Assembly (NCBI RefSeq): GCF_954871325.1
Contig: NC_088775.1
Span: 12,811,561-12,875,560 of the forward strand
DNA: 64,000 nt
Direction: 5' to 3'
Source: Gordionus sp. m RMFG-2023
Lineage: Eukaryota; Nematomorpha; Gordioida; Chordodea; Parachordodidae
In this document: piece after piece, positions 34,485 to 46,500 of the stretch
Layout: every line of letters begins with the position of its first letter
Position numbering within the stretch: position 1 is the stretch's first letter
Program-made: the position numbers and the translations under genes
Notes under the pieces: generated by a model
Seen by the model: the letters and a program-made list of their open reading frames with translations, nothing else
The model's database searches: none
What the model was told of the DNA's origin: nothing

Positions 34485-35046
34485 TAACATTATAATTAAA
34501 AAACCTATAAAAATTATAAAATAATTTTAAAAATGTAATTCAATAAGACCCAAGATCAACTAATGGTATAAGTAAGATTTAAAATATCAGCCTTAGTATT
34601 TGCATTGGTGCACCTAAGATTTTCTTCAAAATCAATTAGATATCAGTGTGGCTCTATTTATATATTTTCATTTAAGCAAAATTTCAACAAAATGTAATAT
34701 ACTAAATTTTAATAACATAGTGCCATTGATTATTTGAATAATAGTAGAAGATAATTAACGAAATTTATTTAAGACTAGCAAAAAATATGCACCATAAAAA
34801 TAAAATTATATATGAATTTAAACGTTTTTTTCTGTATAAATTTACTATAATCACAAAGTTATTAATAAAATATAAATAGAAAATATTTTAGAATTATCAT
34901 ATAGTTTAAACCTATTGGAAGACGAGAGCTATAATAATATACTTTTTTTAAGCGATTTAGTTTTATCAAAATCATATGTTTATATCAATGAATGTTTTAA
35001 TACTCTTAACTTAAAAATAAATTGTGCTATATATTACCTTAGGATG

Positions 35047-35660
35047 GTTATCATTAGTGAAGGTTAACGGTCCGGTCATACCGGTCTTAGACTGTGACCG
35101 GACCCGACCAATTGTCGGACCGATCGTTTTTTGAGGACCGTGATCCGGACCGGTCCTTTATTATTTTTTAAGTTTGCTTTACTATTTAATTAATATAATT
35201 TTTTTGTATAATTTATTTTATGATATTTTTCTAGATGAGTTATTTTAGATTTTGTTAATTTTTATTTTATTATATAAAAACCATAGGTTTGTCCAAGAAA
35301 CATTTTACTTGTAGTCCCAATAAAAAACATAGAGTATGTGTTCACTGCAATACCAAATTTAATGTATCGTCAGCAACAAGTAACAAAATAATTGTTTATA
35401 AATTTTTAAGCAATAAATTATTCAAAATAGGCAGTATTATTATTTATATAGTTCTATTTTTTCTTAAGAAATTGTCTGAATAATTCATTGTCAAAATAAC
35501 TTAACCTAATAATAAAATAATTAGGTACCTTAAGCAGACATCTGATAAAACATAAAATATATACTTCTAATGATGAAAATGAAAATATCTTAAAAACACA
35601 ATCTACTCTTAATATAAATATTCCCTCCACAAGCACAAAATCACTTTCTACAATACCATT
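35047..35660 (+). mobile_element. hAT 5' fragment with BED zinc finger
   Basis: A GC-rich end built from GGTCCGG/CCGGACC motifs (about 35066-35156) precedes a coding start. Exon 1 (about 35289-35379) encodes CVHCNTKFNVSSAT. A 145-nt GT/AG intron (35380-35524) follows, and exon 2 (35525 on) encodes TLSRHLIKHKIYTS. Joined, these give a complete BED finger (C-x2-C ... H-x4-H). The rest of the transposase is missing. Confidence 0.65.
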
Positions 35661-36290
35661 GGATAAATTTTATTGTTTATATAATACTCTTATATTTAAT
35701 AAAACAAATTAAATTAGGCTAATATAAGACAATATGATAATTTATATTCATTTGAAATTTTAATTTTTCTATTGCCATCAAGAAACAAAATTATTTCAAA
35801 CCTCTTATAATATGCTGATTTGTGAAAATTAAATGCAAACCCTGATGTAGTCTTTTTTTAAAAGATAATTAAATTCATATCAACCTTTATAAATTTCAGA
35901 TATCAAAAATACATCTTTAAGGTCTGAAAATTTTTTTTCCTAAAAAATTTGAGTAAGAACTTTGTTCATAAATTAGAAAATCCTTTATTTAAAATAAATT
36001 TTGAGCAATGATCTTCAAATATTTTGCTCTATGACTATTTTAAAATGTTAAATCTCCAAAGATTTAAATTTTTTGAGGTATTGATTTAATAAAGCTTTAT
36101 CTCATTCCTGATTTTGAATAAAACCATAATAATTTTGATCATTGTTGATTGGTAATAACTAATGAGGTATGGCGATGAACGTTATTAATTTTTATGTAAT
36201 AAAATATCTTTGATCAAATATACTGTGAAGAATATTTTTTTTATAAATAGGCTAATATAAAAAATTAAGGTGGATTTAAAAATTTGGAAT
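35661..36290. other. AT-rich intergenic DNA
   Basis: Nothing supportable seen beyond AT-rich sequence. It might hold decayed remains of the preceding hAT. Confidence 0.35.
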
Positions 36291-36299
36291 GATTAAATA

Positions 36300-36840
36300 A
36301 AACATTACATTCATTTAAAGCAAATTGGGGAAATATATATTGTAAAAATCAAATTAAGATTTCCATGATGTAATGTACTAAAGAAGAAGATCATTGTTTA
36401 TCTATATATTGTATAAAATGTTATATTCCGGTTTCATATATGTGCATTCTCATTAGTGAATTTTTTTTTAATTTAAGCAAATGGTTAAATATTTATATTG
36501 TAAACATGTTAAAATAGGATTTCAACGAAATTAAAAGTGTTGTTAAACGGTGTTTTGAGCTGATTTTTAAAAACGGCTAACTCAATATTTTAGCCAGAAA
36601 AATATTACACAAACCAGAAGATTTTGTTCATAGAAGAAACAAAGATCAAGACATATATTATCACGAGACTTTTGCAATATTTTTCTGGCTAAAATATTGA
36701 GTTAGCCGTTTTTAAATCGTCTCAAAACGAGCCGTTTAATAACATTAGTTAAACCATAGAAAAGTAATATTCATCAAGATTGTTATTTTTAAACTTTTCA
36801 AAATTTTAAAACAAAAAGTATATTGTAAATATTTCATAAG
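36300..36840. repeat. Diverged 118-bp-repeat units split by a family A palindrome
   Basis: AAAGCAAATTGGGGAAATAT and GTAAACATGTTAAAATAGGA match the 24.9-26.2 kb array unit. The family A palindrome 36536-36745 interrupts this unit; the match resumes with ACCATAGAAAAGTAA. Confidence 0.65.
36536..36745. repeat. Palindromic MITE family A, best-preserved copy
   Basis: About 210 bp with long inverted arms. The left arm has AGTGTTGTTAAACGG, AAAAACGGCTAACTCAATAT and TTTAGCCAGAAAAATATT. The right arm has AATATTTTTCTGGCTAAA, ATATTGAGTTAGCCGTTTTT and CCGTTTAATAACATTAGT. It has no coding capacity and would form a near-complete hairpin. Confidence 0.8.
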
Positions 36841-37694
36841 TCTAGACCTGTTCACGTAAATATCTTTTTAAGCTAATACCCCCCCACACACCACATTCCT
36901 TATCCTATCCCCTTTTCTCAAAAATGTATATAATTTATCAATCACTATAAGGAAGAATTTGAAAAATAAATCAACTTAAGTTAATAACCTTTTAAAATAA
37001 CGACTATAACTCAAGTTTTTTAGAAAAAATGCATTTTTATAATTAAAAAAAGTGAAATCCTAAATTTTTTTAATAAAAGCCTAATAGACAAAGTCGTACA
37101 ATAAGTGAACCTAAGGACCTCCATTAAAATATAGTGCTCGTCCCCCATAGCTACGCCTATGAAATATGTTAAATTAAGATTTCAGTGAAAATGAAACTTA
37201 TAAATGCAATTGTAATATTTGTTATTTTAGAAAATCATGAGTAAAAATATTTATTTGGGAGCCATTAATTTTTTTGTCTAACTCATTAAAAACTCTTTGA
37301 AGACCAAGTTCGCGGGTCGCAAAATTTTTTGTAGTGAGCAACCCTTTCCCATGACTACAAGGCGGCATAGAACGTTTTTTAGCCTAGTAAAGCTTATTTT
37401 ATGGGAAAAAAATAACATCCCTTTCTTAAATTTTGAAAATAGTTTAATGTTAAAATAAAATTTATTATATTTCTAGAAAATAATATTGTAATATTTTTTA
37501 GTGCAAATATATTCATTATTTAAATTCGCTTGATTAAAATTTAAATCACAAAATTATCTGTATAAATATAAATTATATTAAAAATAATGAGTTATATGAA
37601 TAATATATAACTAGTAAGGCGATAGTCTGATTCGTATTGTTTTATTTTTTACATTTTAAATTATTAATTGAACGCGTTATTTAAATTTAGAAAT

Positions 37695-37870
37695 CTAATT
37701 TTCCGGAAATGCATTCCAGTATAAAGCCTACCATATATATTTCAGACAATTTATTTGCAATTACATTAAAAATATGGAAAAATCATAAAAAAATTAATAT
37801 AAATTAAGGTTTCTTCAATAGTTGGTCATAAAATTGTTTGAAATTTATGGTTAATGATAGTCACACCAAG
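37695..37870. repeat. Family B related MITE copy
   Basis: Starts TTCCGGAAATGCATTCCAGT and contains ATATTTCAGACAATTTATTT and a GTCATAAAATTGT motif shared with the copy at 48499-48705. The right end is unclear. Confidence 0.45.
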
Positions 37871-38062
37871 TCAACGTATAGCAATTTTCTAAATACCAAC
37901 TAAATATGCTAAATATCGACCAAAATTTTTTAAAATGTAATAAGACCCTTATTATTTAACATATATTATAACGGAATCACGTGGTCGAGTCCGGCCTCCT
38001 ATACGTCAACCCCCCCCCTTCCCCAAAGGCGGTACCACCAAGTTAAATTAAGAAAAAAATAT

Positions 38063-38133
38063 ATGATCAGCTGGGATTCAAACCCATAACCATCGGTAAG
38101 CTCGCTCTTGCCGACTAAGCCACAGAGGCTTTC
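38063..38133 (-). repeat. tRNA-like fragment (SINE head or tRNA pseudogene)
   Basis: The minus strand reads GTGGCTTAGTCGGCAAGAGC (A-box/D-arm) and TGGGTTTGAATCCCA (T-arm with perfect TGGG/CCCA pairing). The acceptor stem does not pair and the anticodon arm is poor. Confidence 0.55.
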
Positions 38134-38520
38134 AAAAAATCACAATTTTTTAAATATATATTATAAATAAATGGCAGTGCCTATCCAAATGAAAAATAAA
38201 CAAAATACAAATTTGATAGGTAATACCTTAAGGTAGTGACTATCATTAACAGAAATTTATAGGATGGGCATTATACATCTAATTGGTGCATTTTAGACAA
38301 AATCAGATCTTTATAATAAAACGAGCTCAATTAATGATTTGAAATACAAAACCTACTGGGTATGTCGGGAAAACCTATTAAACTTTCTTCTTACCAAGTA
38401 ACATTTAACATAAATACTTCATTTTGAAATATAACTCTAACTACCTACTTAAAAAAAATCCAAGTAGTAACTGTAATTATTTACTTTTCAAAATAACAAT
38501 TTACTATATTATTTACTAGA

Positions 38521-39290
38521 GTGACGCCCTAGTATTATTTATTAAAAATGTGTATCACGCCGCCGCGCAACCTTATTATTACATCGGTGTCGCGCCTGTT
38601 GTATATGTAAATTTGTAATTGACATTTATAGACATTTGCTAAATTTATTTATGACAGTCTTAAGGAGATACTATTTTAAGACAGTGCCTACATTTTTTGT
38701 AAGCCGTGCCGTGGTCAAAAAATATCGGCGGCAGATTAGAGTGGTGGCGTGCAAATATTCCTATGCCTTTAGTTATTTTTAAACCCATGATACTGTCGTA
38801 ATTGAATAAAAATATTGAGTTGTATTTTTAGATTTGTAAAATTTTATTTTTAGTAAAGTCATGATGATTTTTATATAATTTTATGTTTATCGCGTTAGTT
38901 TTATATTTTTAGATTTGTAAAAATTATTTTAAGTCATTATATTTTACGTATTTGAGTTATTTTTAGTGTAATTTTTTAATTATAATTATGATTAGATGGT
39001 TTGTAGTTTTTTTAAAATGTATTTTTAACTTAACTTTTAAATATTTATTTAAATTATTATTCACTTCCCTATATAAGGGAAGAAAAGATTGTAATATTTT
39101 AATTCATTTTTTTTGAATTCATTCAAATTTTTTGTGTTTATAAAATTTGTAATTTGATATTTTTTGCTTTTATAAAAATTGTTTGAAATCATAATAAATA
39201 GTAAAAATTATTTTGTTGTTTAATTCTTAATGCGAGAAAAGAAAAAATGAGATCATAAGTGTTTTAGAAAAGAACGGCACATTCTAAATA
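38521..39290 (+). other. Unusual GC-richer block with TATA-like and poly(A)-like motifs
   Basis: 38521-38770 is locally GC-richer (GACGCC, CGCCGCGCAACC, GTGTCGCGCC). It is followed by TATATAAGGGAAG near 39072 and AATAAA near 39193. The order is suggestive of a solitary LTR or another retroelement promoter, but no TG...CA boundaries with a target duplication were found. Confidence 0.3.
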
Positions 39291-39536
39291 ATACAAACAT
39301 ACTTGCTTTGTAGCTTTTGAATTTGATAGCATTTTTATTTATTTTTACATGCCATAAAAAATTACACTTTTTTTTAATCTTTATACAGACATTTTAAAGA
39401 GAAAATAATCAAATTAATTCCTTATTTTCTTAAAATTTTATATTATATAGTAAAATAAAATAATGGGAATTTTACTTTAAGTTTTCATCTCCTATTAAAT
39501 TAATAAAATCTTCATTTTTGATGGGAAATCTTATAG

Positions 39537-39542
39537 TTTATT
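39537..39542 (-). promoter_or_regulatory. Candidate polyadenylation signal for S2P
   Basis: AATAAA on the minus strand about 120 nt after the S2P stop codon. Such hexamers are common in AT-rich DNA, so this is only a candidate. Confidence 0.3.
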
Positions 39543-39662
39543 ATATGGAATTCTTTTTTTTGATAATTAAAGTATCACTAATTCAATATAATATTATATT
39601 ATATAATATCGTTTTGTAATATATAAATAAATATGAGCAAATTAAAAAATTTCCAATTAATT

Positions 39663-40559
39663 TTATATATGATTTTTATAAGTAATAAATAAGCTGCAGA
39701 TCAATAAGATTGTTCCAGAAGTAGTCAATATTTTAAATACCATATTTTTTAGAGAGATAAAATTTCTTTCTCCGTCCCTGTTGTCCGAAAATAAAAATCT
39801 AATTTCGAAACAATCCAAAAGGCACCGTAATATAAGGCGTCCATCCAAGACGCAAACGAAGGGAATAGCATTCAAGAGAGCTAAAGTGAGATTAACTGAA
39901 ACGCCGTAAACTAGAAAAATGGTCATAAGCATGGGTAAAAACACCGGGAAAAGGGGACATTTAGGTATCCAATCGCTGATTGAAAGGGTAGTCAAAATTT
40001 CGTAAGTTGATGATGATTCGTACAAGACCGAGTTTCGATTGGTTTGTGTTATGTGGAAAAATGTTTTTAGCTTTAAGGAGGTGTTATAAACATCGTACGT
40101 AGTGGTATTTGACATCGAATGGTGATAGTAAGGTATAGCGCATTCAATATTGGAATCGTAATTGTAACAATCATTTTTCTCGTGGCAAAATGGATATCGG
40201 ATCGCAACCCATCTAGCAGGAAGACACAAAAAAAGTTTACGATTAGAGGAGGATGATTCGGGACTCAGTGAAAACGCGTCTCTTTTATCTTGATAGGCAT
40301 AACAAATTTGAGACGATGCGTTTTGAGAATTCGCGATATTATCGGCGTCATCCTTAATCTGACAACATTGATGAGATAAGTCTTTGTTATAATTTAATTT
40401 GGTCAGATGCTTCAAATTGATGCAATATCCAATCTGAGGACCTTGAGAAATATAATTGATGCATTTAAGCCATGTGTCATAATTTTCGATAGGGCATCCA
40501 TTTATATTCGTAATTGGAGTGTTGAGCTGTATACCCAGAGGGCCAGATAAATGTGAATT
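39663..40559 (-). CDS. MBTPS2: S2P last exon: PDZ-like and Cys-rich luminal region, LDG helix, stop
   Basis: 897 nt, 298 residues plus stop. It begins NSHLSGPLGIQLNTPITNIN (PDZ-like), then CINYISQGPQIGYCIN, a Cys-rich loop with LFLCLPARWVAI, a Ser/Asn-rich stretch, the helix LLNAIPFVCVLDGRLIL and a last hydrophobic helix. It ends TYKNHI and stop TAA, at about the human C-terminus. Confidence 0.92.
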   Translation of the reverse strand, partial: NSHLSGPLGIQLNTPITNINGCPIENYDTWLKCINYISQGPQIGYCINLKHLTKLNYNKDLSHQCCQIKDDADNIANSQNASSQICYAYQDKRDAFSLSPESSSSNRKLFLCLPARWVAIRYPFCHEKNDCYNYDSNIECAIPYYHHSMSNTTTYDVYNTSLKLKTFFHITQTNRNSVLYESSSTYEILTTLSISDWIPKCPLFPVFLPMLMTIFLVYGVSVNLTLALLNAIPFVCVLDGRLILRCLLDCFEIRFLFSDNRDGERNFISLKNMVFKILTTSGTILLICSLFITYKNHI

Positions 40560-43500
40560 CTATAAAAAGTATTAAAAAATCATATCTTTAAAAAAATTAG
40601 TATGCGAAAAAGGAAATTTTATAATTTAAATAAATGGTAAAAATACATGTAGTTTGTTAGTAGAATATATAACATAATTCAATCTATATTTTTTAGATTG
40701 AACATAATCGAGTTTTTGATAATTCTACAAACTAATAAAAAAGATATTGACTTCTTGTTTTTTTCCGAAAATTTTAAAATATGTCTATTTTATTTTAAAA
40801 ATTTAAATGTGACCCTAACAGTTTTTTTTTAATAGGACCGGCTAACAGAACTCTAATTAATAAAAATTTTAAAATAGAATAAAATAGGATTAAAAAATTT
40901 TTTTTAAAAAATATATTGAATCCGCTATTATGGTAGGGAATTATCAGAATATAGTAGATATAAACCTGCAAAATCGAAATTTTGCTCTCTTAACACACCC
41001 GCTACTTACTAATTAATGTTTTATAGATTTAGGCCCGGCCTATAGTCCGATTTTTTTTTAAGCTTGTAAGGGAATAAATCTTAAACTTAGAATATTTTTT
41101 TACTCTCTATTTTAATCCTCTGAAGATCAAAAATTAGAATTACAAAGCAGGATTTTTGATCAAATTTTTCCTAAACTTAGAAATCTTAATATTTTGCAAT
41201 TTTTTTTGCTAAAAAAATCGATGAAATCAATATTTTAGAGCTTAAAACTTTGGCCTAAAAATCTCCAAATACTTTATTTAAAGATTTTTATTAAACCCCG
41301 ATTTTAACATTGTGCATTAATTCAAAAAAATTTTGAGCAAAAATTTTTTTTTGAAAAGAAATATTTGATCAAATTTGGTCTAAATAAGCCAAAATCTTTT
41401 ATAAGTATAAAATTTTTTGTAATTTTTGTTGAATTTTTTATGTAAAATAAAAATATTTGATTTTATTTATAGAAACTAGACGCCATATGACAATATCTTT
41501 TATTTTGAGTAATTATAATTTTTTTATAAAATTACTATATTTAAATAAATTCGGACCCCGGTAAAGTTTTTTCAAAAGGGTTCGGGCCGGCCGGCTATAC
41601 TCTTTTAAAAAAAATTCGGGTTCGGGCTGGGCCGGCAAAAACTTTTTTAAAAAAATTTCGGGCCGGGCTTGAAAAATTAGGTCCGAAGCAGATCATTACG
41701 TTAAATATCTTTCAAGATCTTAGATCATTTTTTAATACTATTAATTATAAGAAGAATATAATATCAAAAAATGAAATAGTACTTATTTCCCTATCTTTCT
41801 TTTTTATTTTTTTAAAAAATTTTCTTAGTTCGGTCACAAGCCGGACCCTATATTTTATTGATAATATAGTCAGCCTGGGCATTGGGCCAGATGGGTATGG
41901 TCCGGCTTTCCAACACATACCTCTTAAAATAAAAATGCGATTATTGACTTTTGAAACTAATTAGATATTTTAAAAAAGTAACTTTGATGTATATAATTAT
42001 AGAGATAATATTTTCTGGCATACAAACTATCACCCTGTAAAATTAATAGTATTGGGAATATCTTACACATGCTTGAACACCGTAAAAATCTGATATTTCT
42101 CATTTCTAAATGATTTACTGTTGGAGTAAAAATCCTCTATTGAAGCGCGTTTTTAAATTTAAAGATCATGTTTATATACCCCTATTCCTATAAATTTTAG
42201 ATAATTTGGTCATGAATTATTTTAATTTTTGTTTTTATGAAATTTAATAGTTTTTTTGAAAAACTTTTTAAGCCTAAAGTTTCATATATTATAGGGTTCT
42301 ATTTATCTAACCCTATAACTTAACCTTATCGAAAATAATTCGATATTCGATTCGATTTGAATTTACGATTATATGATTAACAAATTATTCAATTTGAAAT
42401 CAAATCGTAAATATTAATCATTTTAAAAAAAATTTGATATTTGAATTATTCGTTAATTTTTGAATCAATTGCAAATTTTGCTCAAAATATTTTTAAAAAA
42501 ATTTTCCAAAATATAAGCAAACTATTTTTTAAAGAAGAAAGATAAATTTTACCTAAAAATGCCAATATTTGTAAAAAAAAAAAGAAATCTTTTTATAAGT
42601 AAATATTTTGTAATTTTCATGCATATAAATGATGAAATCACAAATTATTTTTTTTTAAAAATCTTCTACCTTTAGATGGTTTCTTAGAATAAAATTACTG
42701 TTTATTAAATATAATATCTCATTTAAATCAACCTCACCAGCTCTCCTTTAGAACATTTGTTTATGAAAGCTTATTTTTGGAGGAAAATAAAAAGATGCCA
42801 ATTTAGGGAATTATTTTTTTTGAAAATTTGTATGGATCCAAAAATATATATATTATATTTAGTGTTGTTTAATATCGATTTTTAACAAAGGCAAACAAGA
42901 TTTTAGTCAGTAAATTGCCCAACTTGGAAATATTGCCCACAGATGAGAGGAAGGAATTTCGAGGTTTATGTAAAAATATTTTAGCTAAATCTTGAGAGCC
43001 CTTTAGCAACACATGGTGTTTATTTATATAGCATTTTTTCATTCAATGCTATATTGTGGTGCATTATTTTTTTCAGTGCAATATTATTTTTTATTTACAT
43101 TTGTATTTCATTTTATATAATATATTTTAAAAAAAATTATATTAAAAATGAGGAGTTTTATCAAATAATTTTATTTCAAAGTACCTTGCAATATTATTGA
43201 TAAATGTAGCTAGTAGATAGTAAGATATCATATAAAAGTAACTTTTCGAATATTAATGACTAATCATTCTGATTCTTTTTATAAACTGTAAAAAATCAAA
43301 ATGAATAAGATATTTTTTAGGATTTTCCAAATAAAACCATGAAGCCGTGGTATAGCTAACTTATTAAATGTGACTTGTGGGAGGAGGGAGGCTTAGATTT
43401 ATATGCAGATTTTTTTAGGGGGGCTCTTAAAAGTTTTCATGACTAGGGCCAATTTGGGTCCCGCGTAATGACTCTTCGGATATCTACATAAAACAATAAT

Positions 43501-46500
43501 TTTATTACGATTACTTACTAGTCAATTTCTTATGAATCATATAAAGGGCTTCAAAACCATATTCCAATTTACTGCATCCAATTTTATATATATATATAAG
43601 TATTCATAATCAAAATTTTGAAGAAAAAAAGTCTTATCACAAAAATATTTACTTTTCTCTACCAAACTGGATTGTGGGAATAAATGCTTTTATTCTGGTT
43701 GTAAAATAAAAATTTACAAATCAGAAATCACATTTATATACTCTTAAAAATTCCATTTTCAATGTAAATATTTTGACAAATTTTCCTCGCAGTATATATG
43801 GATTAAGATGAGAGAAGAGAAGAGAAATTAATCATACCCCTCAATGTATGGTTTCTTTGGCACGTGCGTTTTAGGACGGGTCGCAGACCAACGTGCTAAA
43901 TGACACACCCTTGTGAGGAAGAAAATTAAATTTTTAAAATAATGAATTTTAAAAAAAAACTCATTCATTCTTATTTTCCATCATTATTTTTGAGATTTAT
44001 GAATAATTCCTTCATTCATTTATCCTTTCTTATGAGAAAAAAATAAAACAAATAAAACATGGCTTCTTTTTTTCTAAATTCGAACAATTTTATTCATAGA
44101 TGGTTTATTATTATTTTTTAAAAAAAATTGTTTATTTTTTGCGTGATTGAAATCTTATCTATGGTTTTTCATTTGAGATAATAAAAAAATCATGACAAAT
44201 AATAAATGAAAAAAGCCTCAAAAAAAAATATCGGAAACATTTTCATTTTTTTCATTTATTTTTTCAAAAATAACGAAGGCTTTTAAAATCGTGATAATAT
44301 CTATATTCCTCCGTGATTATTAGTAAATGAAAAAAAAATATGGCGAAATCTAAAATTAGGAAAATATTAAATGAATATTTCAATTTCAATGGTGACGCTA
44401 ATCTCACGTATTGCAACATTTGCAATAAATCGTTCAAAAGTTTCATCGCGGGAAATCTCAAGAGGCACATAATAAGATGCCATCACGTTATCGCGACCAA
44501 TTTGGAATTGATTGATCACCAGGAAAACGAACCAAAATTCAATTTAACCACCCAAGCCTTTGCCAAGGCTTATTTAAAACTAACAACTGACCACGGGTTT
44601 CGTTTAATCGATTCCTCGTCCTTCAAAATTATTCGAGACCCCATATGTCAAGCCCTGGAAATTGTTAACTTCGATCGCGGATATATCACAGAGAAAATAG
44701 GGGAGGCCGCGCAAAAAATCCGTCAACAAATCTGCGACGGAATCAAAAAAATGGTATCCTTGAAAATCGACATAGCGAAAACTGCGCAAGAAGGATGTAT
44801 ATTAAGTATAATAAGATTATATGAATCCTATTTTTTATTGGAGCTATGCGCAAGTTCAGTCTGGACTTAAAGGGTAAAGGTTTTCAGACCCAGACAGAAA
44901 AGGTATATCTTTCGCGCATGTTCCATTATTTTATTTATAATTATATATCTTCAAAGTGCGAACACAAAGCTGTTTTTTAATAAAATATTAAAAACATGTC
45001 CAAAATATATTTCTATAAAATTTTAAATCAAAAAATTTAACATAAGATTTCATTCGAATTTTAAAACTTCTTTGAATTTTTTTAAAAAAATTTTGCCTTA
45101 CGAAAATCCTTGAAAAAAAAGAGTTTAATTAAAGCATACAGGTAAGCCATTTTTTAGAATTCTAATCTTTCAATATAAAGAGGAACATGAACATTTCTAA
45201 CTATTTTTTTTTCCTTTTTACATTTTAAGAATTACTGATTCTGAAACCGATTTTAATTTGTGATTGTGAGTCAATTCTTAATAGATCTCGCGACATCTGA
45301 CCAAGTACCCACTCGAATTCGAGAGGGGGTCAGATCGGGTCGACAGGATATAAGCTTGAGCAGCTCAGATCCTAAAAAAATTTTATCGGAGCAGTTAGAC
45401 CTAAATAATAGGTCCAGTGTGGGGATCTAACATTTTATACATCGGCTATTAGCATCGGTTACAATTGAGGGTATAAATGCACTGGTTAATGTTTTTAATG
45501 TTATACACAATATTGATTTTCGTAAATGTCTCGTCGACTATACTCTAATTAATTTGATCAAGGCGATGTATTCGTACCAATCAGTTATTAAATTATTATT
45601 TTTTATTAAGGCATAAACGTGCAATTCATAAACGAGGCTAATCTTCAAATTCGTTGGTTAGGAATACTCCGATTATCTAAAGGGCACACCAGTGATAACT
45701 TTTGAAAAAGAGATTAAAGTGTTACTCCAAAAATACGGTATTAACTTGTCTCAAATTTATTCTTGCATCATTGATAATGGTGCACGCAGGATAAAAACGA
45801 TAGAGCATAAGAATGACCCTCAAACGGTTGTTGCCAATGATACCAATCCCGATGGTTCCTTCTTAGAAGAAAATAATCTTACCGATTTTCTTGAGGATGA
45901 GGCTGAGGAATACATGAATATGGTAATTGAAAATTTGAACACCAATTTGAGCAGTTTTCGTTGTGCAACTCACACCTTTCAATTGATAGCTAACGGCATG
46001 GTTATAAAATATATCTCGCACATCAAAACGGTGCGCGATGCTTCGATCAAGCTGTATAGAATAAAAAGGTGCCGAACCCGCGATTTAACAAGATGGATAC
46101 CAATTATTCGATGAAAAATTTGCACGACAATCGAGCATTGTACCAAGACCTAGAACAGTGCGATATGGACGAGCATCAATGGAAATTCGTACAAGAATTT
46201 GTTGAGGCCTTCGGTTCGCTTTATAACACCACGCAGAAACTTGAAAGAGAACAGCTGATGATCGGAGATTTCATGAAACTTTGGTTGGAATGTAAACTAA
46301 ATCTCGTGGAAACTAAAACGGCATTGCTGAAGAAATATTAGGGATGATGACTTTAATGTCGTCCCGGTTATTTGAAAATGACGCATTTAGAGCGGCCACA
46401 TTTATTGACCCTCGCTTCAATTTCATGCGATCACCATTTATCAAAGATGACGAAAAGGAGGGAGCTATGGTATTTAAAAATATGGAATTATGGGCTGTGT

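Noticed and set aside
28251-38133. Functional tRNA genes at 28251-28313 and 38063-38133
   Set aside because: A-box and B-box are recognisable, but acceptor stems do not pair and anticodon loops are abnormal; treated as SINE heads or pseudogenes.
45240-45470. GC-rich patch inside the hAT intron as a separate MITE
   Set aside because: No inverted ends or target duplication could be found; kept only as part of the intron.
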